A stretch of 64,000 nt of DNA from Solirubrum puertoriconensis (GTDB taxonomy: Bacteria; Bacteroidota; Bacteroidia; Cytophagales; Hymenobacteraceae). The position numbers and the translations under genes were made by a program. Below, piece by piece: positions 51,956 through 61,016 of this stretch (positions are counted from its first letter, which is position 1; the number at the start of each line of letters is the position of its first letter). The notes beneath the pieces are model-generated. The model was not told where the DNA came from, did not search any database, and saw nothing but the letters and a program-made list of their open reading frames with translations. The stretch covers positions 124,001 through 188,000 of the forward strand of contig NZ_LNAL01000007.1 of NCBI RefSeq assembly GCF_001483135.1, in the 5' to 3' direction.

Positions 51956-52429
51956 ATGGCTTCAACTAAGCTGATCATTGCGGCCCTAGGTCTTTTGGCA
52001 GTAGGTGCTACCTCGGCAGCCGCTCAACAAAAGCCGGCCGTGAAGGCCAAGTCAACCGCTACCAAAGCTAAACCCGCCGGGGCAACTGTTTCGGCGGCTA
52101 CCCTGGCCGCGGGCAAAACGGTGTACACCCAAAACTGCCTCACTTGCCACATGGCCGATGGGGGCGGGGTTGAAACCATGAACCCACCGCTAGGCAAAAC
52201 TACATGGGTGCTGGGCGATAAAACCCGTTTGGTGAAGGTGCTGCTGAACGGCCTCGAAGATGTTGAAATCGACGGCGAAGAATACCGCAACGTGATGCCC
52301 GCGCAGCCCCACCTCACCGACCAACAGATTGCCGACGTACTGACGTACGTGCGCAACAGTTTCGGCAACAAAGCCTCGGCCGTAACGCCCGCCGAGGTAA
52401 AAGCCATTCGCGCCGCAAATAAGAAGTAG
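51956..52429 (+). CDS. Exported c-type cytochrome paired with the dehydrogenase
   Basis: A 157-residue periplasmic cytochrome c. A signal peptide (cleaved after TSAAA) is followed by a Lys/Ala-rich linker and one heme domain with CLTCH (Cys61, Cys64, His65) and a likely axial methionine in RNVMPAQPHL. The gene abuts the dehydrogenase stop. It is the likely electron acceptor. ATG 51956 is the first codon after the upstream stop. Confidence 0.9.
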   Translation: MASTKLIIAALGLLAVGATSAAAQQKPAVKAKSTATKAKPAGATVSAATLAAGKTVYTQNCLTCHMADGGGVETMNPPLGKTTWVLGDKTRLVKVLLNGLEDVEIDGEEYRNVMPAQPHLTDQQIADVLTYVRNSFGNKASAVTPAEVKAIRAANKK

Positions 52430-52444
52430 TGTGTTAAGCTACAG

Positions 52445-52575
52445 GCTAGTTCCCCTCCTCAGATGAGGAGGGGTTAGGGGTGGTTGACCTAGGCGCTGAA
52501 CGTTAACTAGAGCTAGTTCTTAATCCTAGCTTTTCAACCACCCTTGCCCCTCCTCATCTGAGGAGGGAAACTAGC
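52445..52575. repeat. Large imperfect inverted repeat with nested palindrome
   Basis: An arm at 52445-52487 pairs with 52534-52575 with a few mismatches and one indel. Within the arms CCCCTCCTCAGATGAGGAGG is itself palindromic. The same type of sequence is reported as an intergenic repeat in several Bacteroidota and cyanobacteria, by recollection only. One copy is seen in this window. Confidence 0.6.
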
Positions 52576-52621
52576 TTCTTAGCTTCGTTAATAGTGTTAG
52601 TTCCCCCTACTGCCGCTAAAC

Positions 52622-52663
52622 CAAAACCGGCCGCCGCTGCACTTGCAACGACGGCCGGTTTTG
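52622..52663. terminator. Terminator between cytochrome c and rnpB
   Basis: CAAAACCGGCCG pairs perfectly with CGGCCGGTTTTG across an 18-base loop. It can end rnpB transcription on the minus strand. Confidence 0.7.
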
Positions 52664-52671
52664 TGTTTTTG

Positions 52672-53072
52672 GTGATGCGCCTGTAAGCCGGGTTCTGTCC
52701 GCCACCCCGAAGGGCAGCGGCCCCACCATTTATCTAGGCCCACACTCGCGCGTGGGCTCCATCAGCCTACCCGCCGACAACGAACGAGCCGCCCGTTGCA
52801 GGGCCGAAGCCCCGCCTGCCGGCCTATTTGGCCTTTCAACCCCTGAGGTTTACCCAGCCGGAACGGTTGCCCGCCCGCTGGTGCGCTCTTACCGCACCTT
52901 TTCACCCTTACCGGCTGCCCGAGGGCAGCTTAGGCGGTAGTTTTCTGTGGCACTGGCTGTCCGGCGGCCGTCTCCCGCCGTCGTCCTTCCCGTTAGGAAG
53001 CAGGGTGCTCTGCGTTGCCCGGACTTTCCTCTCCGCCCTTGCGGGCGCAGCGGTGGGGCGGCGCATCACTTG
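52672..53072 (-). ncRNA. rnpB: RNase P RNA (class A)
   Basis: On the minus strand the RNA contains the hallmark GAGGAAAGTCCGGGC near its 5' end, a GGTAAGGGTGAAA-type block in the middle, and GACAGAACCCGGCTTAC near the 3' end. The 5' and 3' ends pair as GTGATGCGCC/GGCGCATCAC (53069-53060 with 52681-52672), fixing the ends to within a few bases. The length of about 400 bases is usual. It is the catalytic subunit that trims the 5' ends of tRNA precursors. Frames on the opposite strand are not genes. Confidence 0.95.
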
Positions 53073-53087
53073 CAGGCAAAGGTACGG

Positions 53088-53534
53088 TTACTCTTCGTCT
53101 TCGTCGGCATCTTCGCCCTCATCGGGAGTAGGATGGTAGTAGCTGACTTCCAAATCGGCCTCTACTTCAGCCAGCAAGAGTAGAAACTGAAAGGGAAAAC
53201 GAATGCTTTCTGACCATACATCTTCGCTGAAAAGTGTTGACTCCAGGCCAAAGTCAAAGCAAAAGCTTACGCGGGACGCAACTTTGCTTAATGTCAGCAA
53301 GGACTGTTTGTGCTCCGTAACAAAGGCAGTCACGTCTGCCAGCTGACCTTCAAAATTGTCGAAATCGGCTTCGCTCACGGTGGCCGTGAAACCTGGGTGT
53401 TCGACGATGAACGTTTCCACCGGGTTTTGCACGTAATCCCCCGGTTTGTTTATCGTGTGGGGTTCAAACGTCAGCGTCGGCAGCGCGGCATCCACGTCAA
53501 AGCCTCGGGCAGAAAATCGGAGTTGGCAAGACAT
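53088..53534 (-). CDS. Hypothetical protein with acidic C-terminus
   Basis: A 148-residue soluble protein. The body is strand-rich (GFDVDAALPTLTFEPHTINK, KVASRVSFCFDFGLES) and ends in a strongly acidic tail of Glu/Asp (PDEGEDADEDEE). No family is recognised with confidence; the layout resembles small DUF4279-like proteins, which is a guess. ATG 53534 starts shortly after the M1 peptidase gene, and its end lies about 16 bases from the 5' end of rnpB. Confidence 0.6.
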   Translation of the reverse strand: MSCQLRFSARGFDVDAALPTLTFEPHTINKPGDYVQNPVETFIVEHPGFTATVSEADFDNFEGQLADVTAFVTEHKQSLLTLSKVASRVSFCFDFGLESTLFSEDVWSESIRFPFQFLLLLAEVEADLEVSYYHPTPDEGEDADEDEE

Positions 53535-53558
53535 AGGCTTGTGTTAAACAGTACCGGC

Positions 53559-55445
53559 CTATTTCCCCTCCCACACATTATCCTTCGGATAGCTATCTGG
53601 CACGTAGGTGCTGCCTAGCTTCACCTGCTTCACGGCTTTGTCGCCGGGCACGTTTACGGTTACGGTGCGGGCGCCCGATTCCCATACGCTAATGTTGCGG
53701 TGCACTTGCTGGGTGGTACCGTCGGCGTAGGTGATGGTGAGGTCGACGGGCACGGGCTTGCTGCCTTTGGCTTCCACTACCACGTCATAGCCCGCGCCTT
53801 GCTTGGTTACGCTTGCAATGCCTAGGTCGGGGTAGCCGCCGTCGAAGAACCAGCTCTGCCAGAACCAGTTGAGGTTGCGGCCCGCCCCGGCGTTCATCGA
53901 GTTGAAGAAGTCGTAGGGCATGGGGTGCTTGCCATTCCAGTTCTGGATGTAGGTGTGCAGAGCTTTCGTGAACAGTTCGTCACCTAGGAGGTCGCGCACG
54001 TAGAGGTAACCCAGGGCCGGCTTGGGGTAGGAGTTCAGGAAGAACGCCGTGCCGGTTTGCTGCGTGCTGAGCGTGGTAATGGGCATGTCGGCTTCGGTGG
54101 CGGCGGCGCGGGCGTACGGCAGCACGCCGTAGTCGTCAACCAGCTTCGGATCGATGATGCTTGAAATAACCCACTCGCCGATGGTTGCCCAGCCCTCGTC
54201 CATCCAACCGTACTTCGTTTCGTTGATGCCCATGTAGAAGGGGAACATCGTGTGGAAGATTTCGTGGTCGGTGAGGGTGATGGCGTCGGCGCGGGTTTCC
54301 ACGGGGTTGTCGTTCACCATCATGGGGTATTCCATCTGGTCGAGGCCGTCGAACACGGTTTCGTGGGAATAGGGGAAGGGCCACTTCGGAAAGGTGTAGC
54401 TCATGGCCTCCACGGTTTTGCGGCCGAACTGCACCACCTCCTCAAAGTCCTTGTGCTTGGGGTTGTACACGGCATCTACGCGGGTGCGGCGCTTGGTTTT
54501 GGGGTCCACTACCAAGCTTGTCGACTGCCACACGTAGTGGTCGGAGGCAGCGAAGGCGAAGTCGGGCACGTTCTTGGCCTCGAAGCGCCAGGTGTTTTGG
54601 GCGTTGCTGGCAGTAATGTCGCGGCGCTGGGCATCGGCTTCGTCGATGATCTTCACCACGTCGTCCTTTCGTTCGGCATCGCGCAGGCGCTTGGCGTACT
54701 TTTTCGTGAGTACCTCGTTCGCGTTCTGCAGGTCGCCGGTGGCCCACACCACGTAATCCTTGGGCACGGTTATGGCCGCCGAGAAGTTGCCGAAGTCGTT
54801 GTAGAACTCCTGCTGGCCATTGTAAGGCAGCTTGTTCCAGCCGTCGATATCGTCGTACACGGCGATGCGCGGGAAGAAGTAAGCCAGGAAATGCGAACCA
54901 GGCTCTACCTCGCCGGTGCGCGTGTGCGAGCCTTTGTTCAGCGTGTAGGAGTATGTTACCGATACCTTGGCCTGCTGCCGGGCACCTAGGGGCTGCGGCA
55001 GCATTACCTGCATGTTGGTGGCACTAATGTTCAGCTTGGTAAGGTCGATGGCCTGGCCGTTGATGCTCAGCTGCTCAATCTTCACGCCTTCGCTAACATC
55101 CTCGGGTTTGATGTTGCTGGCCCGCGCCGCGCCCTTTTGGTAAAGGTTGGGGTAGAGCTTAAACCAGAGCTGGCTGAGCTCATCGGGGCTGTTGTTGAAA
55201 TAGGTAATATCAACGGTGCCGGCCACCAGGCGCGTGTTCGGGTCAAAGTTGATGCGCAGGTTATAATCGGCCGCGTTCTGCCAATACTTGGTGCCGGGCT
55301 TGCCGTCTTCGGAGCGGGTGCCTTTGGCGTAGGTGGCCTGCAGGTTGCGCGGCACTGGCAGCCTAGGTGCTGCGGGCTGCTGCGCTAAAGAGGGGATGGT
55401 GCTGAGGGCAAGAAGCGAGGCGGCAAGCAGGCCGGGTAAGTTCAT
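53559..55445 (-). CDS. M1-family zinc metallopeptidase, exported
   Basis: A 628-residue M1 aminopeptidase-like enzyme with a signal peptide (residues ~1-21). The zinc site is His394-Glu-x-x-His398 (HEIFH) with Glu417 in DEGWA, the M1 spacing. The exopeptidase-like loop DQMEYPMM sits at about 369. ATG 55445 gives the correct signal peptide. Such enzymes are common in Bacteroidota and degrade peptides in the periplasm or outside. Gene order (acidic small protein, then rnpB) suggests no pathway partner. Confidence 0.92.
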   Translation of the reverse strand: MNLPGLLAASLLALSTIPSLAQQPAAPRLPVPRNLQATYAKGTRSEDGKPGTKYWQNAADYNLRINFDPNTRLVAGTVDITYFNNSPDELSQLWFKLYPNLYQKGAARASNIKPEDVSEGVKIEQLSINGQAIDLTKLNISATNMQVMLPQPLGARQQAKVSVTYSYTLNKGSHTRTGEVEPGSHFLAYFFPRIAVYDDIDGWNKLPYNGQQEFYNDFGNFSAAITVPKDYVVWATGDLQNANEVLTKKYAKRLRDAERKDDVVKIIDEADAQRRDITASNAQNTWRFEAKNVPDFAFAASDHYVWQSTSLVVDPKTKRRTRVDAVYNPKHKDFEEVVQFGRKTVEAMSYTFPKWPFPYSHETVFDGLDQMEYPMMVNDNPVETRADAITLTDHEIFHTMFPFYMGINETKYGWMDEGWATIGEWVISSIIDPKLVDDYGVLPYARAAATEADMPITTLSTQQTGTAFFLNSYPKPALGYLYVRDLLGDELFTKALHTYIQNWNGKHPMPYDFFNSMNAGAGRNLNWFWQSWFFDGGYPDLGIASVTKQGAGYDVVVEAKGSKPVPVDLTITYADGTTQQVHRNISVWESGARTVTVNVPGDKAVKQVKLGSTYVPDSYPKDNVWEGK

Positions 55446-55550
55446 GAGCGGGGTAGGGATGAAATGCTGTAGCACTAAGTAAAAGTAACGGCCAGCAAAC
55501 GTTGGTTGCTGGCCGCTTTCTTGGTGTTAGGAAGGAAAGACCTAGGAGGC

Positions 55551-56687
55551 TTACTTCAGGCGCACCAGCGTAGCGCCGTAGCCGAATTTCTCCTTGCGCG
55601 CTTCCTCGAAGAACTTGATGTCGCGGTTGCGGCTCAGGCGCTTGTGCAGCTCTTTGCGCAGCGTGCCGTTGCCGGTGCCGTGGATGAACACGATTTCGTG
55701 CATGTTGGTGGCGAGGGCACGGCTCAGCGCATCCTCAAAGGCGTTTACCTGCAGCTCCAGAATGGCCGTGTTGCTCAGGCCTTCGGTGCCGCCTTCAGGC
55801 TTTAGGGCCTCCAAGTGCAAATCAACTTCGTGAGGCGGTGGCACAATGGCTTTCACGGGTTCCTGCTTGGGCGCGGGCACCACGGCTTTGGCGTCGCCGC
55901 GCAGCTTGTCGGCAATTTGGTCGCGCAGCTTTACGGGGTCGACAACAGGTGCGGCAGCGGGCTTGGGCTCGTCGGTGGTGGGCACCGGAATGGGCGCCAC
56001 GGGTTTTTCATCGAGCTGAAACAGGAACGCCTCGCGCTTGATAACCGGCGCCTCGCGGCGGCTCGAGTAGAACGAGCTGGCCTTAAACGACACGCGCTTC
56101 ACCAACGTCTCGAACAGCGTAGGCGCGTTCTGCTGCGAGGGCAGCAATTGCACCACCGCCGTGCTCCACTGGTCGAAGTCCTTAAGGTGCCGATGACCTA
56201 GGGGCTGGCTCACCGCTTTGGGGGCAAGCTTATCCGAAGCCAAGGCGCGGTATTGCCCGTTGCGCTCCTCGCCAAACGTAAAGAGCACGTCGGCATCGGT
56301 GTTGTTGATGAGGTGCGCCACCAGGAGCTCCGAAGTTTGCTGCACCAAGGCCAGGTACAGGCCCTTGGGTGCGGGCGGGGCCGGGGCCGGCTTGGGCGGC
56401 ACCGGCGTGCTGCCGCTGGGCGACGTAGTGCTGGTAACCGGAGCCGGCGTAGCCTTGCCACTTGGTTTGCCCGGCTTTAGGGGGCGCGGAGCGGCCACTT
56501 GCGAAGGGGCTAATTCGCTTCCGCCAAACGCCTTGAACTCCTCGGGGGCTACCAGCACCAACTCCGAGCGCAGCACCGGCACCGGAAAGTCATCGATGGT
56601 TACCTCAACGAGGTTTTGATCGAGGATGCGGGTAACAATACCTTCTTCACGGCCCGACATCAGGCGCACTCGGTCTCCAATATTCAT
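55551..56687 (-). CDS. DUF2027 plus Smr domain protein
   Basis: A 378-residue soluble protein. It starts with a small SH3-like/KOW-type domain (NIGDRVRLMSGREEGIVTRI), has a Pro/Ala/Lys-rich linker, a DUF2027 beta domain in the middle (LYLALVQQTSELLVAHLINN, then LPSQQNAPTLFETLVKRVSF) and ends with an Smr domain whose motifs are EVDLHLEAL and IHGTGNGTLRKELHKRL. Smr domains bind or cut branched nucleic acids or stalled-ribosome mRNA. ATG 56687 fits the SH3-like start. The combined architecture is known in Bacteroidota but its task is not. Confidence 0.88.
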   Translation of the reverse strand: MNIGDRVRLMSGREEGIVTRILDQNLVEVTIDDFPVPVLRSELVLVAPEEFKAFGGSELAPSQVAAPRPLKPGKPSGKATPAPVTSTTSPSGSTPVPPKPAPAPPAPKGLYLALVQQTSELLVAHLINNTDADVLFTFGEERNGQYRALASDKLAPKAVSQPLGHRHLKDFDQWSTAVVQLLPSQQNAPTLFETLVKRVSFKASSFYSSRREAPVIKREAFLFQLDEKPVAPIPVPTTDEPKPAAAPVVDPVKLRDQIADKLRGDAKAVVPAPKQEPVKAIVPPPHEVDLHLEALKPEGGTEGLSNTAILELQVNAFEDALSRALATNMHEIVFIHGTGNGTLRKELHKRLSRNRDIKFFEEARKEKFGYGATLVRLK

Positions 56688-56838
56688 AATCAGCTGATTT
56701 TTCGTGGGGTTGCCTTGCAGCGCTACTCGAACAGGGCAAAGCCCAAGCGCAGGCAGAGGTAAAGGTCGCGAATGAAACGTGAAAAGCGGCTTTCGCAATT
56801 CCATTCGGCCATTATCCGGGCAATACGCAGCTACCAGC

Positions 56839-57801
56839 TCAGTGATACAGCCCGTGCAGCACCAGTCCGCGCTTGCGGTTCAGCTCCAAGGCAGGCGCGG
56901 GCAGGTGAAAGATGCTGGCCACGTAAAACACCGTGCGCAAGGCTTTGCTGCGCGTTGGAATGTGGCGCAGGTCGATGTCGAACGACAAGTAATACTGCCG
57001 GTAGGCATCGAGGCCGGCGGCACGGTTGGTGTCGGGGTCGTTGTACAGCATTTGCTGAGCGCCGTAGCCTAGGGTCGGTTGCAGCCAGCGGGGCCAACGG
57101 TTGCCTTCGGGCAGAAAGGCGCCCACATCGGCGCATAGCCAGTAGGTTTGGCCGTTGTAGTCTTTCAGCAGCCGTTCACCTAGGTTCTTGCCGAGCACGT
57201 TGGGTCGGCGCTGGGCGTAAGGCGTGGTCCGGAACGATACTTTGGGCATCAGGCGTACTTCGCCCCAAGTAAGCTGTTGCGCTATCAGCCCCGCCGAGCC
57301 CGCAAAGTTGGCTGCCAAATCGGTGGCCGATGCGCCGTAAGCCGGGTCGCGGCCATCGAAATACTCAATGGGGCTTTGCAGCAAAAAGCCTACGAAGCCG
57401 CCGTACCAAATGGCCTGCTTGGGCGTAAGGCCGGCCCAGTGGAGCAAATCAACGGCGCCGCGACTCTCATGAAAGGCGCCCCATAAGTGGCCTGCCTTGT
57501 CAAGCTGTTTCCACTCACGCGAATCATCAAACCAATGAAAGCGACTGCGCGGCCCTGTGTACCAACCTTTGCTTAGGGTATAATAAGTGCCCGCATAACC
57601 CGTAGCAAAGGTGCCGATAACCAGCGGCAGGCGGTGCTTAGGCGCCGGCACCGGCGCGGCACCTAGGGCTTGGTGGGGTGGTAGGGGGCGCGCTACCGAA
57701 TCGTTTGCGGAGGGGGCAGGCGGCGCTACTTGCGCCACGCCCCAATGAGCCAGCCAAAGGCAGCCAAAAACGATGAAAAAACCGCGTTGAAGAGCCCGCA
57801 T
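56839..57801 (-). CDS. DUF2279 protein (YfiM-like), exported
   Basis: A 320-residue protein with a signal peptide followed by a Pro-rich linker. A core of about 200 residues contains LDKAGHLWGAFHESRGAVDLLHWAG, read in parts, and GGFVGFLLQSPIEYFDGRDPAYGASATDLAANFAGS, again read in parts, matching DUF2279 (a YfiM-like predicted outer-membrane protein). The C-terminus is strand-rich. Function unknown. It diverges from the amylase gene, whose own promoter region lies between. Confidence 0.75.
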   Translation of the reverse strand: MRALQRGFFIVFGCLWLAHWGVAQVAPPAPSANDSVARPLPPHQALGAAPVPAPKHRLPLVIGTFATGYAGTYYTLSKGWYTGPRSRFHWFDDSREWKQLDKAGHLWGAFHESRGAVDLLHWAGLTPKQAIWYGGFVGFLLQSPIEYFDGRDPAYGASATDLAANFAGSAGLIAQQLTWGEVRLMPKVSFRTTPYAQRRPNVLGKNLGERLLKDYNGQTYWLCADVGAFLPEGNRWPRWLQPTLGYGAQQMLYNDPDTNRAAGLDAYRQYYLSFDIDLRHIPTRSKALRTVFYVASIFHLPAPALELNRKRGLVLHGLYH

Positions 57802-57853
57802 TCGATGAAATTTGTGCGCGGGCCAAAGCTACGCACAAAAGATAGGAGCAAGG

Positions 57854-57885
57854 TTGGTAACGTTTGCGGCAGGCTAGTACCTTTA
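57854..57885 (+). promoter_or_regulatory. Candidate promoter of the amylase gene
   Basis: TTGG at 57854-57857 and TACCTTTA at 57878-57885 have 20 bases between them. The -7 element differs from TAnnTTTG only in the last base. The start codon is 64 bases downstream. Confidence 0.4.
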
Positions 57886-57948
57886 CTCAGTTTCTTGCGT
57901 CTTTTTTTTAGGTTCGTTCACCTCAATCATCTCTACTACTCACCGTTT

Positions 57949-60780
57949 ATGAAAAAACTTCGACTCCTAGGTGTGCTCTGGCTGATGCTGATTAGCATAG
58001 CAGCAGTGCGTGCCCAGGTGGTTACCACGCAGCCGTCGTTTTTCACGGCCGACGACCAGGTAACTATCACTTTCGATGCCACCAAAGGATCGGGTGGCCT
58101 GAAGGATTACACGGGCGACGTGTACATCTGGACCGGCGTTATTTCTGATAAGAGCGCCAACGATACCGACTGGAAAGCGGTAGTGGGCAGCAGCTTCTCC
58201 CAGCCCATCGCGAAGGAGAAGATGACGCGCAGCACCACCAACGCCAACCTGTACACCATCACCTTCGTGCCGCGCACCTACTACGATAAGCTGCCGGCCG
58301 CCGACAAAATCCTGAAGTTGGCCATGGTGTTTCGTGGGGCCAACGGCTCGCCCGAAGGCAAGGACACCGGCAACAAGGACATCCTGATTGAGGTACAACA
58401 GAGCGCGGCTCTTTCGGTGCGCTTTACGCAGCCCGCCAACAGCCAGAACGTGCAGCTGGTAGAGAGCGGTGCCAAGGTGCAGGTGGTGGCCGAAGCCTCG
58501 AAGAGCAGCAACCTAAAGCTGTACCTGAACAACACCTTGCAGGCCGAAGCTACTGCCAACAGCATCAGCAAAGAGCTGACGATTGCGCAAGCTGGTCGCA
58601 ACGAAGTGAAAGTGGTAGCCACCGACGGTTCGCAAACCGCGGAGCAAACCATGGTATTCTTTGTCAGAGGAGCAGTAGTAACGCAAGCGCTGCCTGCCGG
58701 CGTGCGCGACGGCATCAATTACCTACCCGGTGGCACCTCGGTGGTGCTCGTGCTTACGGCGCCCCAAAAGCAGCACGCTTTTGTAGTGGGCGAGTTCAAC
58801 AACTGGGAGCCCACCGATGCGGGTTACATGAAAAAGACGCCCGATGAAAAGCAGTGGTGGGTGCAAATTGATAACCTGCAGCCCGGCCAGGAGTACGCAT
58901 ACCAGTACCTTGTTGATGGCACGCTGAAGGTAGCCGACCCCTTTACCGAGAAGGTGCTCGACCCCAACAACGACCAGTTCATCAACCCCACCAACGGCCC
59001 GGTGGTATACCCCGGCCTGAAGCCTTACCCTACCGGCAAAACCACCGGTATTGTATCGGTGCTACAAACCAACCAGCAGCCCTACAACTGGCAGGTTACC
59101 AATTTCCAGCGCCCGGCCAAAAGCAAGCTGGTGATTTACGAGCTGCTGGTGCGCGACTTCATTGCCCGCCGCAACTACCAAACGCTCGTCGACACGTTGG
59201 CTTACCTGCAGCGCTTGGGCGTAAACGCCATCGAGCTGATGCCCGTGAACGAGTTTGAAGGCAATGAGTCGTGGGGCTACAACGTGTCGTACTACTTCGC
59301 GCCCGATAAGTACTACGGCCCCAAGGATCAGCTCAAGCGCTTCGTTGATGAGTGCCACCGCCGTGGCATTGCAGTGATTGTTGACGTGGTACTGAACCAC
59401 TCGTTTGGCCAGTCGCCGATGGTGCAGCTGTACTTCGAAAACGGCAAGCCTGCAGCCAACAGCCCGTGGTTTAACGCAGATGCCACGCACCCCTTCAACG
59501 TAGGCTACGACTTCAACCACGAAAGCCCCTACACCCGCGCTTTCTCGAAGCGCGTGATGGAGTTCTGGCTGCAAGAGTACAAGGTTGATGGCTACCGCTT
59601 CGACCTGTCGAAGGGCTTTACGCAAACCAACGCCGGTGGCGATGTGGGCAAGTGGGGCCAGAAAGACGACTCGCGCATTGCCATCTGGAAGGACTACAAC
59701 AACCACATTCGCAGCGTCGATCAAAACGCCTACGTGATTCTGGAGCACTTTGCCGACAACAGCGAGGAGCAGATTTTGGCCGCCGAAGGCATGATGCTGT
59801 GGGGTAACCTCAACCACAACTACAACGAGGCTACCATGGGCTACGTGGAGAACAACAAGTCGGACCTGAGCTGGGGCTACTACGGCACCCGCAATTGGTC
59901 GCAGCCGAACTTGGTAACCTATATGGAGAGCCACGACGAGGAGCGCCTGATGTTCAAGAACCTCAGCTTTGGCAAGCAGGTAGCCGGCCACGACGTGAAA
60001 AACCTGAACACGGCCTTGGCCCGCAACGAAGCAGCTGCGGCTTTCTTCTTCACGGTGCCCGGCCCGAAAATGATCTGGCAGTTTGGCGAAGTTGGTTACG
60101 ACAAGAGCATCGACGAAAACGGCCGCGTGGGCAACAAGCCCATACTCTGGGAGTACTACAACGTGCCGGCCCGTCGTAAGCTCTACGACACTTACCGCAA
60201 CCTCATTTCGCTGAAGAAGAACAACCCGGTGTTCGACAACCCGTCGAGCTTCACGCAGGATGTAGCGGGTGCTACCAAAACCATTCACCTCAGCGACCCG
60301 AACCTGAGCGTAACGGTAATCGGTAACTTCGATGTGGTATCAACTACGGTTAACCCCAAGTTCCAGCGCACCGGCAAGTGGTACAACTACCTGGCCAACG
60401 ACAGCATCACCGTAACCGATGTGAATGCCGCCATTACGCTGCAGCCGGGCGAGTACCGCGTGTATACCTCGCGCCGTTTGGCCCGCGTTACCTCGTCGAA
60501 AGCCGCCCAGCAAGTAGCTGCTATCGGCCTGACGGTAGCGCCCAACCCCGCTAGCTCGCGCGCTACGGTTCGCTTCACCCTGCCTTCGGCTGCGCCTGTA
60601 CAAGTAACCGTGCACAACATCATTGGCCGCGAGGTACGCCGCGTGGCGCTGCCTGGCCGCCAAGCTGCAGGTGCTGTTGAAGTAGGCGTGCCATTGGCTG
60701 GCTTGGCCCCGGGTGTGTACCTAGTGAAGGTGCAAGCCGGTGCTACCGCTGCCACTACACGCCTCGTGGTGCAGCCCTAG
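57949..60780 (+). CDS. Secreted GH13 alpha-amylase with CBM48-like domain and T9SS sorting domain
   Basis: A 943-residue secreted glycoside hydrolase. A signal peptide (1-22) precedes an N-terminal beta-rich part and a CBM48-like carbohydrate-binding domain (about 276-335, FNNWEPTDAG). The GH13 catalytic barrel follows, with region I DVVLNH (489-494), catalytic Asp552 (GYRFD), acid Glu599 (VILEH) and Asp663 (ESHDEE). The last ~80 residues (from about 865, AIGLTVAPNPASSRATVRF) are a type IX secretion sorting domain. It should cut alpha-glucans at the cell surface. ATG 57949 is chosen by the signal peptide. It probably acts with the neighbouring SusD/SusE proteins. Confidence 0.93.
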   Translation: MKKLRLLGVLWLMLISIAAVRAQVVTTQPSFFTADDQVTITFDATKGSGGLKDYTGDVYIWTGVISDKSANDTDWKAVVGSSFSQPIAKEKMTRSTTNANLYTITFVPRTYYDKLPAADKILKLAMVFRGANGSPEGKDTGNKDILIEVQQSAALSVRFTQPANSQNVQLVESGAKVQVVAEASKSSNLKLYLNNTLQAEATANSISKELTIAQAGRNEVKVVATDGSQTAEQTMVFFVRGAVVTQALPAGVRDGINYLPGGTSVVLVLTAPQKQHAFVVGEFNNWEPTDAGYMKKTPDEKQWWVQIDNLQPGQEYAYQYLVDGTLKVADPFTEKVLDPNNDQFINPTNGPVVYPGLKPYPTGKTTGIVSVLQTNQQPYNWQVTNFQRPAKSKLVIYELLVRDFIARRNYQTLVDTLAYLQRLGVNAIELMPVNEFEGNESWGYNVSYYFAPDKYYGPKDQLKRFVDECHRRGIAVIVDVVLNHSFGQSPMVQLYFENGKPAANSPWFNADATHPFNVGYDFNHESPYTRAFSKRVMEFWLQEYKVDGYRFDLSKGFTQTNAGGDVGKWGQKDDSRIAIWKDYNNHIRSVDQNAYVILEHFADNSEEQILAAEGMMLWGNLNHNYNEATMGYVENNKSDLSWGYYGTRNWSQPNLVTYMESHDEERLMFKNLSFGKQVAGHDVKNLNTALARNEAAAAFFFTVPGPKMIWQFGEVGYDKSIDENGRVGNKPILWEYYNVPARRKLYDTYRNLISLKKNNPVFDNPSSFTQDVAGATKTIHLSDPNLSVTVIGNFDVVSTTVNPKFQRTGKWYNYLANDSITVTDVNAAITLQPGEYRVYTSRRLARVTSSKAAQQVAAIGLTVAPNPASSRATVRFTLPSAAPVQVTVHNIIGREVRRVALPGRQAAGAVEVGVPLAGLAPGVYLVKVQAGATAATTRLVVQP

Positions 60781-60808
60781 GTGCTTGTAACTGCCTTCGG
60801 GCAATCAG

Positions 60809-60849
60809 CCAACAAAAAGCCCCGCCAAATTGGCGGGGCTTTTTGTTGG
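60809..60849. terminator. Terminator of the amylase gene, 19-bp stem
   Basis: CCAACAAAAAGCCCCGCCA pairs with its complement at 60831-60849, with a 3-base loop and a T run. It lies 29 bases past the amylase stop. Confidence 0.85.
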
Positions 60850-60942
60850 CGTCGGGTAACGCCTTGATTAGAGCTGTGTGCTTTATGTTGCAACCTTCCT
60901 TATAGCTGATGCTCTGTAAGAACTTAGCGATAAGCAACAAGA

Positions 60943-61013
60943 CCTAGGTGGCACCAAGCACAACGGGCCGCCCCATAGCTTGGGGCGGCCCGTTGTGCTT
61001 GGTGCCACCTAGG
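60943..61013 (-). terminator. Very long perfect hairpin downstream of the BadF-type gene (33-bp stem)
   Basis: Positions 60943-60975 pair without mismatch with 60981-61013 around a 5-base loop TAGCT. The outermost 6 bases are CCTAGG on both sides. It lies 3 bases past the BadF-type stop on the minus strand. It is far longer than a normal terminator, but its place fits one. Confidence 0.7.
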
Positions 61014-61016
61014 AGC

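Noticed and set aside
52752-53183. Several open frames on the plus strand over the rnpB region
   Set aside because: The region folds as RNase P RNA on the other strand, with all conserved blocks; the frames are chance.
59062-60288. A 408-codon frame antisense to the amylase
   Set aside because: The plus-strand GH13 motifs are complete; the antisense product is Val/His/Leu-rich shadow sequence.
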